From positions 111,571 to 175,570 of the forward strand of contig JAIUOF010000010.1 in NCBI GenBank assembly GCA_020161355.1: a DNA stretch of 64,000 nucleotides, in the 5' to 3' direction. Of this stretch, positions 45,307 through 55,197 are shown in pieces. The DNA comes from Bacteroidota bacterium (GTDB lineage: Bacteria > Bacteroidota > Bacteroidia > Cytophagales > Spirosomataceae). The translations under genes were made by a program, and so were the position numbers. Position 1 is the first letter of the stretch. Each line of letters opens with the position of its first letter. The notes beneath the pieces were generated by a model. That model made no database searches, had not been told where the DNA came from, and saw only the letters and a list, made by a program, of their open reading frames with translations.

Positions 45307-45413
45307 TTCATAACAGATTGTTAATGTTACCGTTCTTGTAAATTTTCACAATTTCCTGAAGTAATTTTCACAATTTTCCGTTAAAATTTATATCCGATAT
45401 TGTAACAGACCTG

Positions 45414-47822
45414 ATGAGAGTTTCAAAAAGCCTTTCCATAATTTTCTTTTTTATTTTATTCCATGCAAACGCAATTGCACAAAAATTAACCATTAAGCTC
45501 AATGAACCTGGTGGGTTACCACATTTTGGAGCAAACGTAAACCTTCAAAAAATCACCTCGAAAAAACAACTCAATGCCGTTTCTGATCTGGAAGGCAAGG
45601 CTTTTTTTCTTTTGAATGAAAAAGGAAATTACAAACTGAAAATCACAAGTGTAGGGTATAAGTCAATTGAGAAAGAAATTCAAATTTCGGGAGAAACAGA
45701 AAGTATCGAATTTACAATTGAAGAAGACTCAAAATCCTTGCAAAGTGTTGTAGTTACTGCCAAAAAACCGCTGATGACTCAAGAGGAGGATAAGACCATT
45801 GTTGACCCGGAACCCATAGCCAATACCAGCACCAATAGTTATGAAATCCTGGAGAAAATCCCCGGTATTTTTTTGGATCAGGACGGAAATATTTACCTTA
45901 ACACCACCACACCAGCCAAAGTATTTATCAACGGACGTGAGCAAAAATTGGGGCCTTCTGATATCGCAGCCATTTTGAAAAGCCTTCCCCCGGGAGCGAT
46001 TGATAAAATAGAAATAATTGCAACTCCCTCGGCGAGTATGGATGCCTCAAGTGCCGGTGGGGTTGTAAATGTAATTTTGAAAAAAGGCGTAAAACTGGGG
46101 CGTACGGGTACCCTAAGTGCAGGTTTTAATCAGGGTAGGTTTGGAAATCAGTTTGTTGGAATAAATCTGAACCGCAGTCAGGATAAACGAAGCTCTTATT
46201 TGCAATTTAACCTTAATAAAAGAAATAGCTTTGATGACACCCAGTTTGATCGTTTAATTTCTACCGATGATAAACCCAAAAAACTGAATTCTTCTTCTTA
46301 TTCGGTTTTCCCGGCTTATGGATTTTTCACAGGATTGGGGGCAAATTTTGATGTATCTAAAAAATTGGAGCTAGGTTATGATGGCAGGCTAAATATCAAT
46401 AAATCCGAATCAAAAATTGATAATATCAGCAAAGTAGTTTTGATGAGCAATGAATCGGTACTTTCCGGCAATTCCAATGCTTTGCAAAACGATAATTTTA
46501 CATACAATATCAATCAGGGGATAAATGGGAAATACAAATTTGACAGTCTGGGCTCTATGTTGAAAGCTGATATTTCATTGGATTACTTTGAAACTAATGG
46601 AGGGCAAAAATATACCACAAGTTTCACTTCTCCGGGAGTGTTTTTAGTCTCGGGAAATGGAGATTTGCTTAATAAAAGGATGCTTTTTACATCTATGCTG
46701 GACTTTAAATATTATTTTCCGTATAAAATCACTTTTGAGGCAGGTATAAAAAATACAATCTTAAATTTTGATGGAGATACTCAATTCTCCCTCACAAAAG
46801 ATGGAAAAACGCAGGTGGATAACTTCCGGACCAATCAGTTTTTATATAAAGAAAGCATCAATGCGGGCTATCTTCAGGCATCTAAATCATTCGGAAAATT
46901 CCTTTTGAAAATGGGTGGGAGACTTGAGAATACACGCATGAACGGCCATCAGTTGGTGCCTGCTGATACCACTTTCAAAATCAACCGCACCGAATTCTTT
47001 CCATATATTTATTTCAGCCGAAAACTCTTTACCATTGCCACCTACGAGCTTCGTGGGTATTTGATTGCCCGCCGCACCATCACAAGGCCTGTTTATGAGC
47101 AGCTGAATCCTTTTGCAAGATTTGTAGATCAGTATAATTATGAGGCTGGGAATCCAGGGCTTAAGCCACAGTTTTCCAATAATTATGAGGCAAACATCAG
47201 TTTCGAAAACCGCCCGATTTTTGCCATTGGTCGCAACTATATCAATGACATTTTCACTTCGGTGGTTTATCAGGACAAAAGCAATCCATTGCTGAGCTAT
47301 CGTACTTATGACAATTTGGGTAAAAACCGCGAAACTTATTTCAGAGCCATGGGTGCATTACCACCGGGAGGGAAATACTTTTTTGTGTTGGGTACGCAGT
47401 ATAACTATAACGATTACAGTGGCTTGCTTGATAATAAACCCATATCCTTTAGCCGGGGTTCCTGGTCAGTTTTTACCTATCATCAGCTTAAAATCAACAA
47501 ACTGACCAATATTTCGATGCACGGTTTTGCCCGATTCAAAGGGCAGATGCAATTCTATGAACTGAGCAATTTTGGAGCGTTAAATTTCTACATCGACCGG
47601 CAGTTTTTTAACCGGAAACTTTCAGTAAGTGCCAATATTTCAGATGTTTTCCTCACCAACCGCTATGATTTTAGTCTGAATCAGGGGAATATATCAGGTA
47701 ATGGTCGTCGGCTTTCAGATACCCGCAGATTTGGTGTCAATCTCAGATATTCATTTGGTCAGAAAAAGAAATCTGGCGATGGTATGGATTTTCTGGATAT
47801 GGGGAGTGGGGAGCAGAAGTGA
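45414..47822 (+). CDS. TonB-dependent-receptor-like outer-membrane barrel
   Basis: An 802-residue exported protein. Signal peptide ends at ANAIAQ. Residues ~22-110 form a carboxypeptidase-regulatory-like beta-sandwich, ~115-225 a plug-like domain (SLQSVVVTAKKPLM, YEILEKIPGIFLDQDGNI, ASSAGGVVNVILKKG), and the rest an OMP_b-brl_3 barrel ending in FGVNLRYSFGQKK with a short hydrophilic tail. This class lacks a SusD partner and a clear TonB box; substrate is unknown. Confidence 0.9.
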   Translation: MRVSKSLSIIFFFILFHANAIAQKLTIKLNEPGGLPHFGANVNLQKITSKKQLNAVSDLEGKAFFLLNEKGNYKLKITSVGYKSIEKEIQISGETESIEFTIEEDSKSLQSVVVTAKKPLMTQEEDKTIVDPEPIANTSTNSYEILEKIPGIFLDQDGNIYLNTTTPAKVFINGREQKLGPSDIAAILKSLPPGAIDKIEIIATPSASMDASSAGGVVNVILKKGVKLGRTGTLSAGFNQGRFGNQFVGINLNRSQDKRSSYLQFNLNKRNSFDDTQFDRLISTDDKPKKLNSSSYSVFPAYGFFTGLGANFDVSKKLELGYDGRLNINKSESKIDNISKVVLMSNESVLSGNSNALQNDNFTYNINQGINGKYKFDSLGSMLKADISLDYFETNGGQKYTTSFTSPGVFLVSGNGDLLNKRMLFTSMLDFKYYFPYKITFEAGIKNTILNFDGDTQFSLTKDGKTQVDNFRTNQFLYKESINAGYLQASKSFGKFLLKMGGRLENTRMNGHQLVPADTTFKINRTEFFPYIYFSRKLFTIATYELRGYLIARRTITRPVYEQLNPFARFVDQYNYEAGNPGLKPQFSNNYEANISFENRPIFAIGRNYINDIFTSVVYQDKSNPLLSYRTYDNLGKNRETYFRAMGALPPGGKYFFVLGTQYNYNDYSGLLDNKPISFSRGSWSVFTYHQLKINKLTNISMHGFARFKGQMQFYELSNFGALNFYIDRQFFNRKLSVSANISDVFLTNRYDFSLNQGNISGNGRRLSDTRRFGVNLRYSFGQKKKSGDGMDFLDMGSGEQK

Positions 47823-47830
47823 GAAGAAGT

Positions 47831-48478
47831 CTAGTCCTGTATAACAAAATCTAACTGTTTAAAGTCTTCGAGAGAGCAGAGATATGATATTTCAGATATA
47901 TCTCCAATTTCAAAAATAAATGGTTCTTCTTTTTCTCCAGAGATAAATATTCTGACTTCATTTTGATCACTATATAGTTTGGATTTTGAGAAGGGTGAAA
48001 GATATCCATTATGACTTTTGAAATCCAAATATTCTACTGGGGAAATTTGAAATTCTTTTCCAAGTAAGTTTAATTTTGTTTTGACCTTTTTAATGAATTT
48101 CTCAACATTAAAAATTACAAGAACAGAATCACCTAAATTAGTTGGCAAATCTGTAATTTTTATTTTTTCTCCGTGAGGTTTAAGAATATTATTTTTTAAT
48201 GCAAAAAGACAGTAAATATTTCCAGAATGGTATTTTTCAATAAACAATTGTCCGTTATTGGCTTTTCCAATCTTTTTTCCTTTTGAAAAGATGGTAATAT
48301 CATTCATTTGTTTTATTTGGACACGTCCTTCATTTATATCATTAATTGCAGGAGAGCCTTCAAATTCTCTAAAAAATTTAAATGAATTACAATAGAATTT
48401 TCCATTTTTTTGAAGATCTTGAAGGTATTCAAGTTTACTTATTTTTAAAAAGCTAAATACTTCAATTTGAGTTTCCAT
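47831..48478 (-). CDS. Hypothetical protein, unknown
   Basis: A 215-residue soluble protein rich in Lys, Phe and Ile. Visible blocks are KNGKFYCNSFKFFREFEGSPAINDINEGR near residue 25, GNIYCLFALKNN near residue 86 and SDQNEVRIFISGE near residue 170. I cannot name the family. It has no signal peptide. It is nine bases downstream of the glutamate-synthase-like gene on the same strand, so it may be cotranscribed. Confidence 0.65.
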   Translation of the reverse strand: METQIEVFSFLKISKLEYLQDLQKNGKFYCNSFKFFREFEGSPAINDINEGRVQIKQMNDITIFSKGKKIGKANNGQLFIEKYHSGNIYCLFALKNNILKPHGEKIKITDLPTNLGDSVLVIFNVEKFIKKVKTKLNLLGKEFQISPVEYLDFKSHNGYLSPFSKSKLYSDQNEVRIFISGEKEEPFIFEIGDISEISYLCSLEDFKQLDFVIQD

Positions 48479-48486
48479 AATATTCT

Positions 48487-50109
48487 TTAATGCTTACTTC
48501 CCCACTTACTGATATTTACAAAACCCCACTGTTCGGCACTGGCATGTTTAAAGTCGGGCTTATATTTTTCAGGTAGATTGGCTTCGTCTAAAAATGCCCC
48601 CACTTCCACAGATGGGAAAATCTCTTCGTAAGTCTGCATTGAGCTAAATGATATTCTGCGATAAATGTGCGATCGGTTAAGGTTATGAACCTCATCCAGG
48701 CCTGTTGCACCCAGCAGCTCAACCACACTTTTTACGGTATTGTTATGAAAATTAGCGATCCGGGTCTTTTTGTCTTCAACTACCAATCCGACAGTGAGTT
48801 GTGGGTCTTGTGTCGCAACCCCAACCGGACATTTATTGGTATTGCATTGCAAAGCCTGAATACACCCCACCGCCATCATCATGGCTCTTGCAGAATAGCA
48901 GGCATCCGCTCCAATTGCTAGTGCCCTTATGATATGAAAACCCGATGTCACTTTACCTGAGGCAAACACTTTGATGTGTTTTTTGATATCCAATCCATTG
49001 AGAATGTTGACCACAAATGCCAGTCCGTCAAGCAATGGAGCACCTACATAATTTGAAAATTCCTGTGGAGCAGCACCGGTACCGCCTTCTGCACCATCGA
49101 CAGTGATAAAATCAGGGTAAGTGTTGGTCTCAATCATGGCCTTGCAAATACCTATAAATTCGCTTTTGTGACCAATACAAAGTTTAAAACCTATGGGCTT
49201 TCCACCTGAAAGTTCTCTGAGTTTTTTTATGAAATCAATCAACTCGAGCGGTGTACTAAAAGCACTGTGTGAAGGGGGTGATTCTACTAAGGTGTAAGGT
49301 TTAATATTTCTTGCTGCGGCGATTTCGGGGGTGTTTTTTGAAGCCGGAAGTATGCCTCCATGGCCCGGTTTGGCACCCTGAGATATCTTGATTTCAATCA
49401 TTTTTACATTGGGTAGGGTAGCCCGCTCTTCAAACTGTACCGGGTCAAATCCCCCATCAGCGGCTCTGCAGCCAAAATACCCGGTTCCAATTTGCCAAAT
49501 CACATCTCCTCCATGTTTTAGATGGTATTCACTTAAGCCACCTTCGCCTGTATTGTGGGCAAAATCGCCAAGTTTTGCACCCGCATTCATGGCCTCAACG
49601 GCATTTCGGCTCAATGCACCAAAACTCATTGCCGAGATGTTAAGAATACTCGAAGAATACGGTTGTTTGCAATCTTTGTTACCAACAGTTACTCTCAGAT
49701 TATGCCCCATTTTATGAAAATTCTTCGGAGCCATAGAATGTGCCAGCCATTCATATCCTTCAGAATATACATCGAGTTGGGTGCCGAAGGGCATGGTGTC
49801 ATTTTCTTTTTTGGCTCTTTGATATACTGTAGAGCGGTCTATGCGATTAATCGGGCGGCCATCTATGTCTGATTCTATGAAATATTGATAGATTTTGGGT
49901 CGCATTTCCTCCATAAAAAACCTCAGCCTTCCCACCACAGGGTATATCCGCATGATGGAGTGTTTGGTCTGGATCATATCAAAATATCCCAATGCCGTTA
50001 GGAACATTACAATCACAAAAATTACATACCAGTTGCGATCCATAAAAATGGCCAGAAGTAATGTGGTGATAATCAATGCAGATGAAATATAAATAAATAG
50101 ACGACGCAT
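48487..50109 (-). CDS. FMN-binding glutamate-synthase-like protein
   Basis: A 540-residue protein with two N-terminal membrane spans (residues ~4-20 and ~28-45) and a central domain like the FMN/synthase domain of GltB: ISAMSFGALSRNAVEAMNAG, AHNTGEGGLSEYHLKHGGDVIWQIGTGYFG, PGHGGILPASKNTPEIAAAR, ITVDGAEGGTGAAP and MAVGCIQALQCNTNKCPVGVATQ, the Cys-rich iron-sulfur segment. It lacks the glutamine amidotransferase domain, so it is not a full glutamate synthase. The in vivo substrate is unclear. Confidence 0.9.
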   Translation of the reverse strand: MRRLFIYISSALIITTLLLAIFMDRNWYVIFVIVMFLTALGYFDMIQTKHSIMRIYPVVGRLRFFMEEMRPKIYQYFIESDIDGRPINRIDRSTVYQRAKKENDTMPFGTQLDVYSEGYEWLAHSMAPKNFHKMGHNLRVTVGNKDCKQPYSSSILNISAMSFGALSRNAVEAMNAGAKLGDFAHNTGEGGLSEYHLKHGGDVIWQIGTGYFGCRAADGGFDPVQFEERATLPNVKMIEIKISQGAKPGHGGILPASKNTPEIAAARNIKPYTLVESPPSHSAFSTPLELIDFIKKLRELSGGKPIGFKLCIGHKSEFIGICKAMIETNTYPDFITVDGAEGGTGAAPQEFSNYVGAPLLDGLAFVVNILNGLDIKKHIKVFASGKVTSGFHIIRALAIGADACYSARAMMMAVGCIQALQCNTNKCPVGVATQDPQLTVGLVVEDKKTRIANFHNNTVKSVVELLGATGLDEVHNLNRSHIYRRISFSSMQTYEEIFPSVEVGAFLDEANLPEKYKPDFKHASAEQWGFVNISKWGSKH

Positions 50110-50171
50110 ACGATTCCGTTTTTTTTCGAAAACTAATGGGTTTTGGGGAATAAAAAAAGAATAAACAATCC

Positions 50172-51305
50172 TTACTCAGTTTTTAAAAGGAAACTTTCAT
50201 AGTTATCAGGATTTATAACCTTTAAACTGGAATTGGGGTATGCTTTTGTAAAAGTCTCCGATAGTTTTACTTTTTCTGCTGGATTCCACTTGTATTCAAA
50301 AGCGTACAAATGGCCGTCATATTCTTCAATATAATCAATCTCCTGTTGCTGAAAAGTCCGCCAAAAATAAGTAAAACCATACATTTTGTTGTATTTCCGA
50401 AATTTAAGTCTTTCAGCCATCAGGTAGTTTTCCCATAGTGCCCCTTTGTCTGTTCTGAGCTGGAAATTCTGAAAATTTCCAATTAAAGCATTCCTTACCC
50501 CAGTGTCATAGAAATAGATTTTTTTCGTCTTTTTTATTTCATTTCTGACATTCCTGCTTAGGGCATTTAGTTTAAAAACTACAAACGATTTTTCAAGTAG
50601 ATCTATATATTTTTCTACCGTATTTTTATCCACTCCTACCAATTGGGCAACTTCAGTATAAGAAACCTCACTGCCAATTTGTAGTGCCAGTGCCTGAAGA
50701 ATTTTAGTTAAAACTGCCGGTTTATTAACCCCTTCATACATGAGTAAATCTTTATATAGATAGCTCTCAGTTATCAAATTCAGGTAGTCTTTTGGGTTTT
50801 CCTGATTGTTTATGATTTCAGGGTAGGAGCCAAAAATGAGTCGGTTTTCGAGCGATCTTTTTTCGTTTATTTCTCCATGATGCTCATTCATTTCTTCATA
50901 AGAAATTGGATAAAGAAAATATTCAAATTTTCTTCCTGTAAGGGGTTCGTTGATTTTATTCGCTAAATCAAGAGATGACGATCCCGAAATTACCACCTGG
51001 ACTTCAGGTAGGTTTTCAATCGCAATTTTCAATGTCAAGCCTATGTTTTCAATTCTTTGAGCCTCATCTATCACCAAAACCTGATTGGATTGGACCCAGT
51101 TTTTTAGTTGAGTCGAAGTTATATTGGTGAGTCTTTGCCTGATGTCCGGTTCATCTCCGTTGAGCCATAGTGAGCTGTAGCTGTTTTCATTGATAATTTT
51201 TTTTATCAATGTGGTTTTTCCAACTTGTCTCGGCCCAAGAATAATTATTCCTTTTCCCTTCTGAAATTTCGAAACAATCTCTGATTCCAGCTTTCTGTTA
51301 ATCAT
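50172..51305 (-). CDS. AAA ATPase with DUF4143 domain (first copy)
   Basis: About 377 residues from the ATG at 51305 (a TTG at 51326 is less likely). The N-terminal AAA_14 domain has Walker A IIILGPRQVGKTTLIKK, Walker B QVLVIDEAQRIENIG and sensor-like VQVVISGSSSLDLANK. A winged-helix region (SYTEVAQLVGVDKNTVEKYIDLLEKSFVVFKL) leads into DUF4143 with IYFYDTGVRNALIG and the C-terminal nuclease-like FTYFWRTFQQQEIDYIEEYDG. The family is abundant and mobile in Bacteroidota; its function is unknown. It is preceded by two perfect 32-bp repeats. Confidence 0.9.
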   Translation of the reverse strand: MINRKLESEIVSKFQKGKGIIILGPRQVGKTTLIKKIINENSYSSLWLNGDEPDIRQRLTNITSTQLKNWVQSNQVLVIDEAQRIENIGLTLKIAIENLPEVQVVISGSSSLDLANKINEPLTGRKFEYFLYPISYEEMNEHHGEINEKRSLENRLIFGSYPEIINNQENPKDYLNLITESYLYKDLLMYEGVNKPAVLTKILQALALQIGSEVSYTEVAQLVGVDKNTVEKYIDLLEKSFVVFKLNALSRNVRNEIKKTKKIYFYDTGVRNALIGNFQNFQLRTDKGALWENYLMAERLKFRKYNKMYGFTYFWRTFQQQEIDYIEEYDGHLYAFEYKWNPAEKVKLSETFTKAYPNSSLKVINPDNYESFLLKTE

Positions 51306-51329
51306 AATGAAATATTTTTTCAACAAAAC

Positions 51330-51393
51330 TATATAAAAAAGTGAATCAATTCACAAAATTATATATAAAAAAGTGAATCAATTCACAAAATTA
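51330..51393 (-). promoter_or_regulatory. Two perfect 32-bp direct repeats, each with a 14-bp palindrome
   Basis: Units 51330-51361 and 51362-51393 are identical. Each carries GTGAATCAATTCAC (51341-51354 and 51373-51386) and, on the minus strand, TAATTTTG or TAGTTTTG, which fit the -7 consensus and abut the palindrome. The block lies 25-88 bases before the ATPase start. It looks like a promoter with tandem operators. Confidence 0.8.
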
Positions 51394-51644
51394 TATATTC
51401 ATCAAATTTCAATTTTTTGATTTTGATAAATTCTACTTAATTTTTTGTCTATTTTCTTCGAAATAACTGACCTTAAAGTAAGGTTGAATTGATAATTCTG
51501 GCGAAAATCCGCAACCCTCAATTGTATTTTCCCGAAAAAACATAGACTTTTTCCTTGAAAATGTTCTTCTTCAGGATTTTACCTAAAATATGTTTGGAGT
51601 GTATTTCTAAAATCTTTTCATTTGTAAAGTAAATTTTTTAATTA

Positions 51645-51660
51645 TAGCGAAAATTCGCTA
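51645..51660. promoter_or_regulatory. Inverted repeat upstream of ilvD
   Basis: TAGCGAA-AA-TTCGCTA, seven-base arms, ending 18 bases before the ilvD ATG. A related GGCGAAAATCCGC lies at 51500-51512. Possible operator of the ilv operon. The remaining 260 bases between the ATPase promoter and ilvD hold no gene that I can see. Confidence 0.5.
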
Positions 51661-51678
51661 AAAATAAAGTTTTCAAGA

Positions 51679-53364
51679 ATGTCGCAAAACCTCAATAAAT
51701 TTTCTAAAACCCTTACTCAGGAAGTTTCTAATCCCGCTGCTCAGGCCATGCTCTATGCCATTGGTCTGAAAGAAGAAGATATGGCCAAGCCGCAAATCGG
51801 AATTGCCAGCACCGGATATGAAGGTAACCCTTGTAATATCCACCTCAACGGACTTTCAGTACATGTGAAAAAGGGCATTCAGGCCAACGACATGGTTGGT
51901 TTGATTTTCAATACTATTGGCGTTTCTGATGGCATGACCAACGGAAACGATGGCATGAGCTTTTCTCTTCCTAGCCGCGATATTATAGCCGACTCTATCG
52001 AAAACGTTGTTTCCGCTCAATGGTATGATGGTGTTATTGCTGTTGTAGGTTGTGATAAAAATATGCCGGGGGCTATCATGGCCATGGCCAGAGTCAACAG
52101 ACCCGCCATCATGGTTTACGGCGGTACGGTGCGTTCGGGTAGTTGGAAGGGACAGAAACTTGATATCGTTTCTGCTTTCGAAGCCTACGGAAAGAAAATC
52201 AATAATGCAATTTCAGAAGAAGATTATAAGGGAGTTATACAAAATTCTATTCCCGGACAAGGGGCTTGCGGAGGTATGTACACCGCCAATACCATGGCTT
52301 CTTCCATTGAAGCATTGGGATTGAGTTTGCCTAACTCGGCCTCATATCCGGCTACGCATGAAGGCAAAACCGCTGAATGTGTGGCAATTGGAGCTGCGAT
52401 GAAAAATTTGCTTGAAAAACAAATCCTTCCCAGAGATATCATCACCAAAAAATCACTCGAAAATGCATTGACAATTGTTATGGCGTTAGGTGGCTCTACC
52501 AATGCCGTTTTGCATTATCTGGCAATTGCCCATTCGGCAGGTATTGAACTGAGTTATAAAGATATTCAGGCCATTTCTGACCGTACACCATTTATTGCTG
52601 ACCTTAAGCCTTCAGGTAAATATTATATGGAAGATATGCTGGCCATAGGGGGAGTACCCGCAGTGATGAAATATCTGATGAAAGAAGGGATGATTCATGG
52701 AGATTGCATGACCATCACGGGGAAAACCGTTGCCGAAAACCTCGAAAGTGTTCCGGATCTGAATTTTGAAAATCAGAAAATTGTATTTCCAATTTCGAAT
52801 CCGATCAAACAGACCGGCCATATTCAAATTCTATATGGCAATCTTGCTGAAAAGGGTGGCGTAGCAAAAATCACAGGAAAAGAAGGGCTGAAGTTTGAAG
52901 GCATCGCCAAAGTTTGTGATAAAGAAGAAGAAATGCTCGATGCCATCGCCAAAGGTGAAATTAAACCAGGTCAGGTAATCGTAATTCGCTATGAAGGACC
53001 AAAAGGTGGGCCGGGAATGCCGGAAATGTTAAAGCCTACCTCAGCGGTGATGGGAGCGGGCTTGGGTGACAAGGTGGCCTTAATTACAGATGGTCGTTTC
53101 TCGGGAGGTACACATGGATTTGTGGTGGGTCATATTTCACCCGAAGCATATGAAGGCGGAACTATCGCATTGGTTAAGGATGGTGACAAAATCACAATAG
53201 ATGCCGAAACCAAGGAATTGATTCTTCATGTATCTGATGACGAATTGGCCGAAAGAAGAAAATCATGGAAGCCCCTGACTCCTCCATTTATTGAGAAAGG
53301 AGTACTCAGAAAATATTTCAAAAACGTTGCGGGTGCCGAAGAAGGCTGTGTAACAGACAAATAA
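51679..53364 (+). CDS. ilvD: Dihydroxy-acid dehydratase
   Basis: A 561-residue iron-sulfur enzyme of valine/isoleucine synthesis. Cluster cysteines are in VVGCDKNMPGAIMAMAR and PGQGACGGMYTANTMASS, plus the early GNPCNIHLN. The C-terminal ALITDGRFSGGTHGFVVGHISPEA is the active-site end. It is first of the ilv cluster and is followed by ilvB after 35 bases. Confidence 0.96.
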   Translation: MSQNLNKFSKTLTQEVSNPAAQAMLYAIGLKEEDMAKPQIGIASTGYEGNPCNIHLNGLSVHVKKGIQANDMVGLIFNTIGVSDGMTNGNDGMSFSLPSRDIIADSIENVVSAQWYDGVIAVVGCDKNMPGAIMAMARVNRPAIMVYGGTVRSGSWKGQKLDIVSAFEAYGKKINNAISEEDYKGVIQNSIPGQGACGGMYTANTMASSIEALGLSLPNSASYPATHEGKTAECVAIGAAMKNLLEKQILPRDIITKKSLENALTIVMALGGSTNAVLHYLAIAHSAGIELSYKDIQAISDRTPFIADLKPSGKYYMEDMLAIGGVPAVMKYLMKEGMIHGDCMTITGKTVAENLESVPDLNFENQKIVFPISNPIKQTGHIQILYGNLAEKGGVAKITGKEGLKFEGIAKVCDKEEEMLDAIAKGEIKPGQVIVIRYEGPKGGPGMPEMLKPTSAVMGAGLGDKVALITDGRFSGGTHGFVVGHISPEAYEGGTIALVKDGDKITIDAETKELILHVSDDELAERRKSWKPLTPPFIEKGVLRKYFKNVAGAEEGCVTDK

Positions 53365-53399
53365 TCAAAATTTCAAAAACAAATAAAAACAAAAATACC

Positions 53400-55142
53400 A
53401 TGAGTAAAGAACTGGAAGTCATGGATATGGCAAAAGAAAGTACATCAGAAAAAAAAGTATTGACAGGTGGCCAAGCCCTGATGGAATGCTTTTTGGCAGA
53501 AGGCGTAGAAACCATCTTTGGTTACCCGGGTGGAGCCATTATGCCTATTTATGATGGACTTTATGATTACACCGACAGACTTAATCATGTATTGGTAAGA
53601 CACGAGCAGGGTGCAGCCCACGCTGCGGAAGGTTTTGCAAGAGCTTCGGGTAGAGTAGGAGTCTGCATGGCTACTTCAGGTCCCGGTGCTACTAACCTCG
53701 TGACAGGTCTGGCCGATGCCATCATTGATTGTACGCCTATCGTTGCCATTACGGGTCAGGTTGCATCGCATTTGCTGGGTACCGATGCCTTCCAGGAAAC
53801 TGACGTTATTGGTATTACGGCACCGATATGTAAATGGAACTATCAAGTAACCAATGCCGATGAGATTCCGGAGATACTTTCTAAAGCATTTTTTATTGCG
53901 AAAGCCGGAAAGCCGGGGCCGGTTTTGGTTGACATCACAAAAGATGCTCAACAAGGCTTAATGACTAAGCCTTTTGAATACAAAAAAACAACCTATTTGC
54001 CGGGTTATCATCCAAGAGTAACTCCGAAACATGATCAGATAGAAAGAGCTGTCGAGTTGATCAATAATGCAAAAAGGCCGTATGTGCTGTTCGGTCATGG
54101 GGTTTTGATTTCTCAAGCTATGCAGGAATTCAAGGAATTCATTGAAAAAACTGATATTCCTTGTGCAAGTACTTTATTAGGTATTTCCGCTCTTCCAATT
54201 GATCACCCCAACTACATGGGTTGGCTGGGTATGCATGGAATGTATGCCCCTAACGTAATGACCGACCAATGCGATGTGCTCATTGCTATCGGGATGCGTT
54301 TTGATGACAGGGTAACAGGCGATGCCTCACTTTTTGCTAAACAAGCCAAAATCGTTCATATTGAAATTGACCCGGCTGAAATCGACAAAATTAAAAAAGC
54401 TGAAGCCCCGGTAGTGGGTGACGTAAAAGAAGCTTTGAAATTAATGCTGCCATTGGTAAAAAGTAATGATTATACTGCCTGGAAAAACGAATTCCGGAAA
54501 CTGGAGCCCAGAGAGAAGGAGTTTGTGACCGACAGAGACTTTAAATTTGAAGGTCAGATCAAAATGGCTGAGGTTGTAAAAATGGTCTCTGATAAAACCA
54601 AAGGCGAAGCTTGTATCGTAGTAGATGTAGGTCAGCACCAGATGGTTTCGGCGAGATATTATGAATTCAAAAAATGCCACTCTTATATCGCTTCAGGAGG
54701 CCTGGGAACGATGGGTTTTGCAATTCCCGCTTCACTTGGTGCCAAAATGGGTGCTCCCGACCGTCAGGTAATCGCATTTATAGGTGATGGTTGTTTCCAA
54801 ATGACCATTCAGGAGCTGGGAACTATATCTCAAACAGGGCAGGAAGTTAAACTTATCATTTTGAATAATAATTATTTAGGTATGGTAAGACAGTGGCAAC
54901 AATTGTTTTTCGAGAAAAGATATTCTTTTGTAGAACTACATAATCCTGATTTCATCATGGTTGCCAAAGGTTTCGGGATTGAGGGGAAAAAGGTATCTGA
55001 AAGGGCAAATCTGAATGATGCCATCGACGAGATGTTAAATCACAAAGGCTCTTATGTGTTGGAAGTGGTGGTTGAAAAAGAGGAAAACGTTTTCCCAATG
55101 GTACCTGCCGGAAAGAGTGTTTCAGATATCAGACTTCATTAA
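53400..55142 (+). CDS. ilvB: Acetolactate synthase, large subunit
   Basis: A 580-residue thiamine-diphosphate enzyme that makes acetolactate or acetohydroxybutyrate. The catalytic Glu is in LVRHEQGAAHAAEGFARASG, the FAD-binding middle domain contains PYVLFGHGVLISQA, and the ThDP motif is GDGCFQMTIQELGTISQTG to NNNYLGMVRQWQ. The first ~17 residues (MSKELEVMDMAKESTS) are extra to the fold; the alternative ATGs at 53421 and 53427 cannot be excluded as starts. Confidence 0.95.
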   Translation: MSKELEVMDMAKESTSEKKVLTGGQALMECFLAEGVETIFGYPGGAIMPIYDGLYDYTDRLNHVLVRHEQGAAHAAEGFARASGRVGVCMATSGPGATNLVTGLADAIIDCTPIVAITGQVASHLLGTDAFQETDVIGITAPICKWNYQVTNADEIPEILSKAFFIAKAGKPGPVLVDITKDAQQGLMTKPFEYKKTTYLPGYHPRVTPKHDQIERAVELINNAKRPYVLFGHGVLISQAMQEFKEFIEKTDIPCASTLLGISALPIDHPNYMGWLGMHGMYAPNVMTDQCDVLIAIGMRFDDRVTGDASLFAKQAKIVHIEIDPAEIDKIKKAEAPVVGDVKEALKLMLPLVKSNDYTAWKNEFRKLEPREKEFVTDRDFKFEGQIKMAEVVKMVSDKTKGEACIVVDVGQHQMVSARYYEFKKCHSYIASGGLGTMGFAIPASLGAKMGAPDRQVIAFIGDGCFQMTIQELGTISQTGQEVKLIILNNNYLGMVRQWQQLFFEKRYSFVELHNPDFIMVAKGFGIEGKKVSERANLNDAIDEMLNHKGSYVLEVVVEKEENVFPMVPAGKSVSDIRLH

Positions 55143-55197
55143 TCATTTAACCTAATAAAATGCTTTTTTGAGTATTTTCTAAAAATAAAATATTGTT

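Noticed and set aside
51419..51678. T-box or leader-peptide attenuator for the ilv genes
   Set aside because: No T-box core, no run of Ile/Leu/Val codons in a short leader frame and no terminator hairpin were found.
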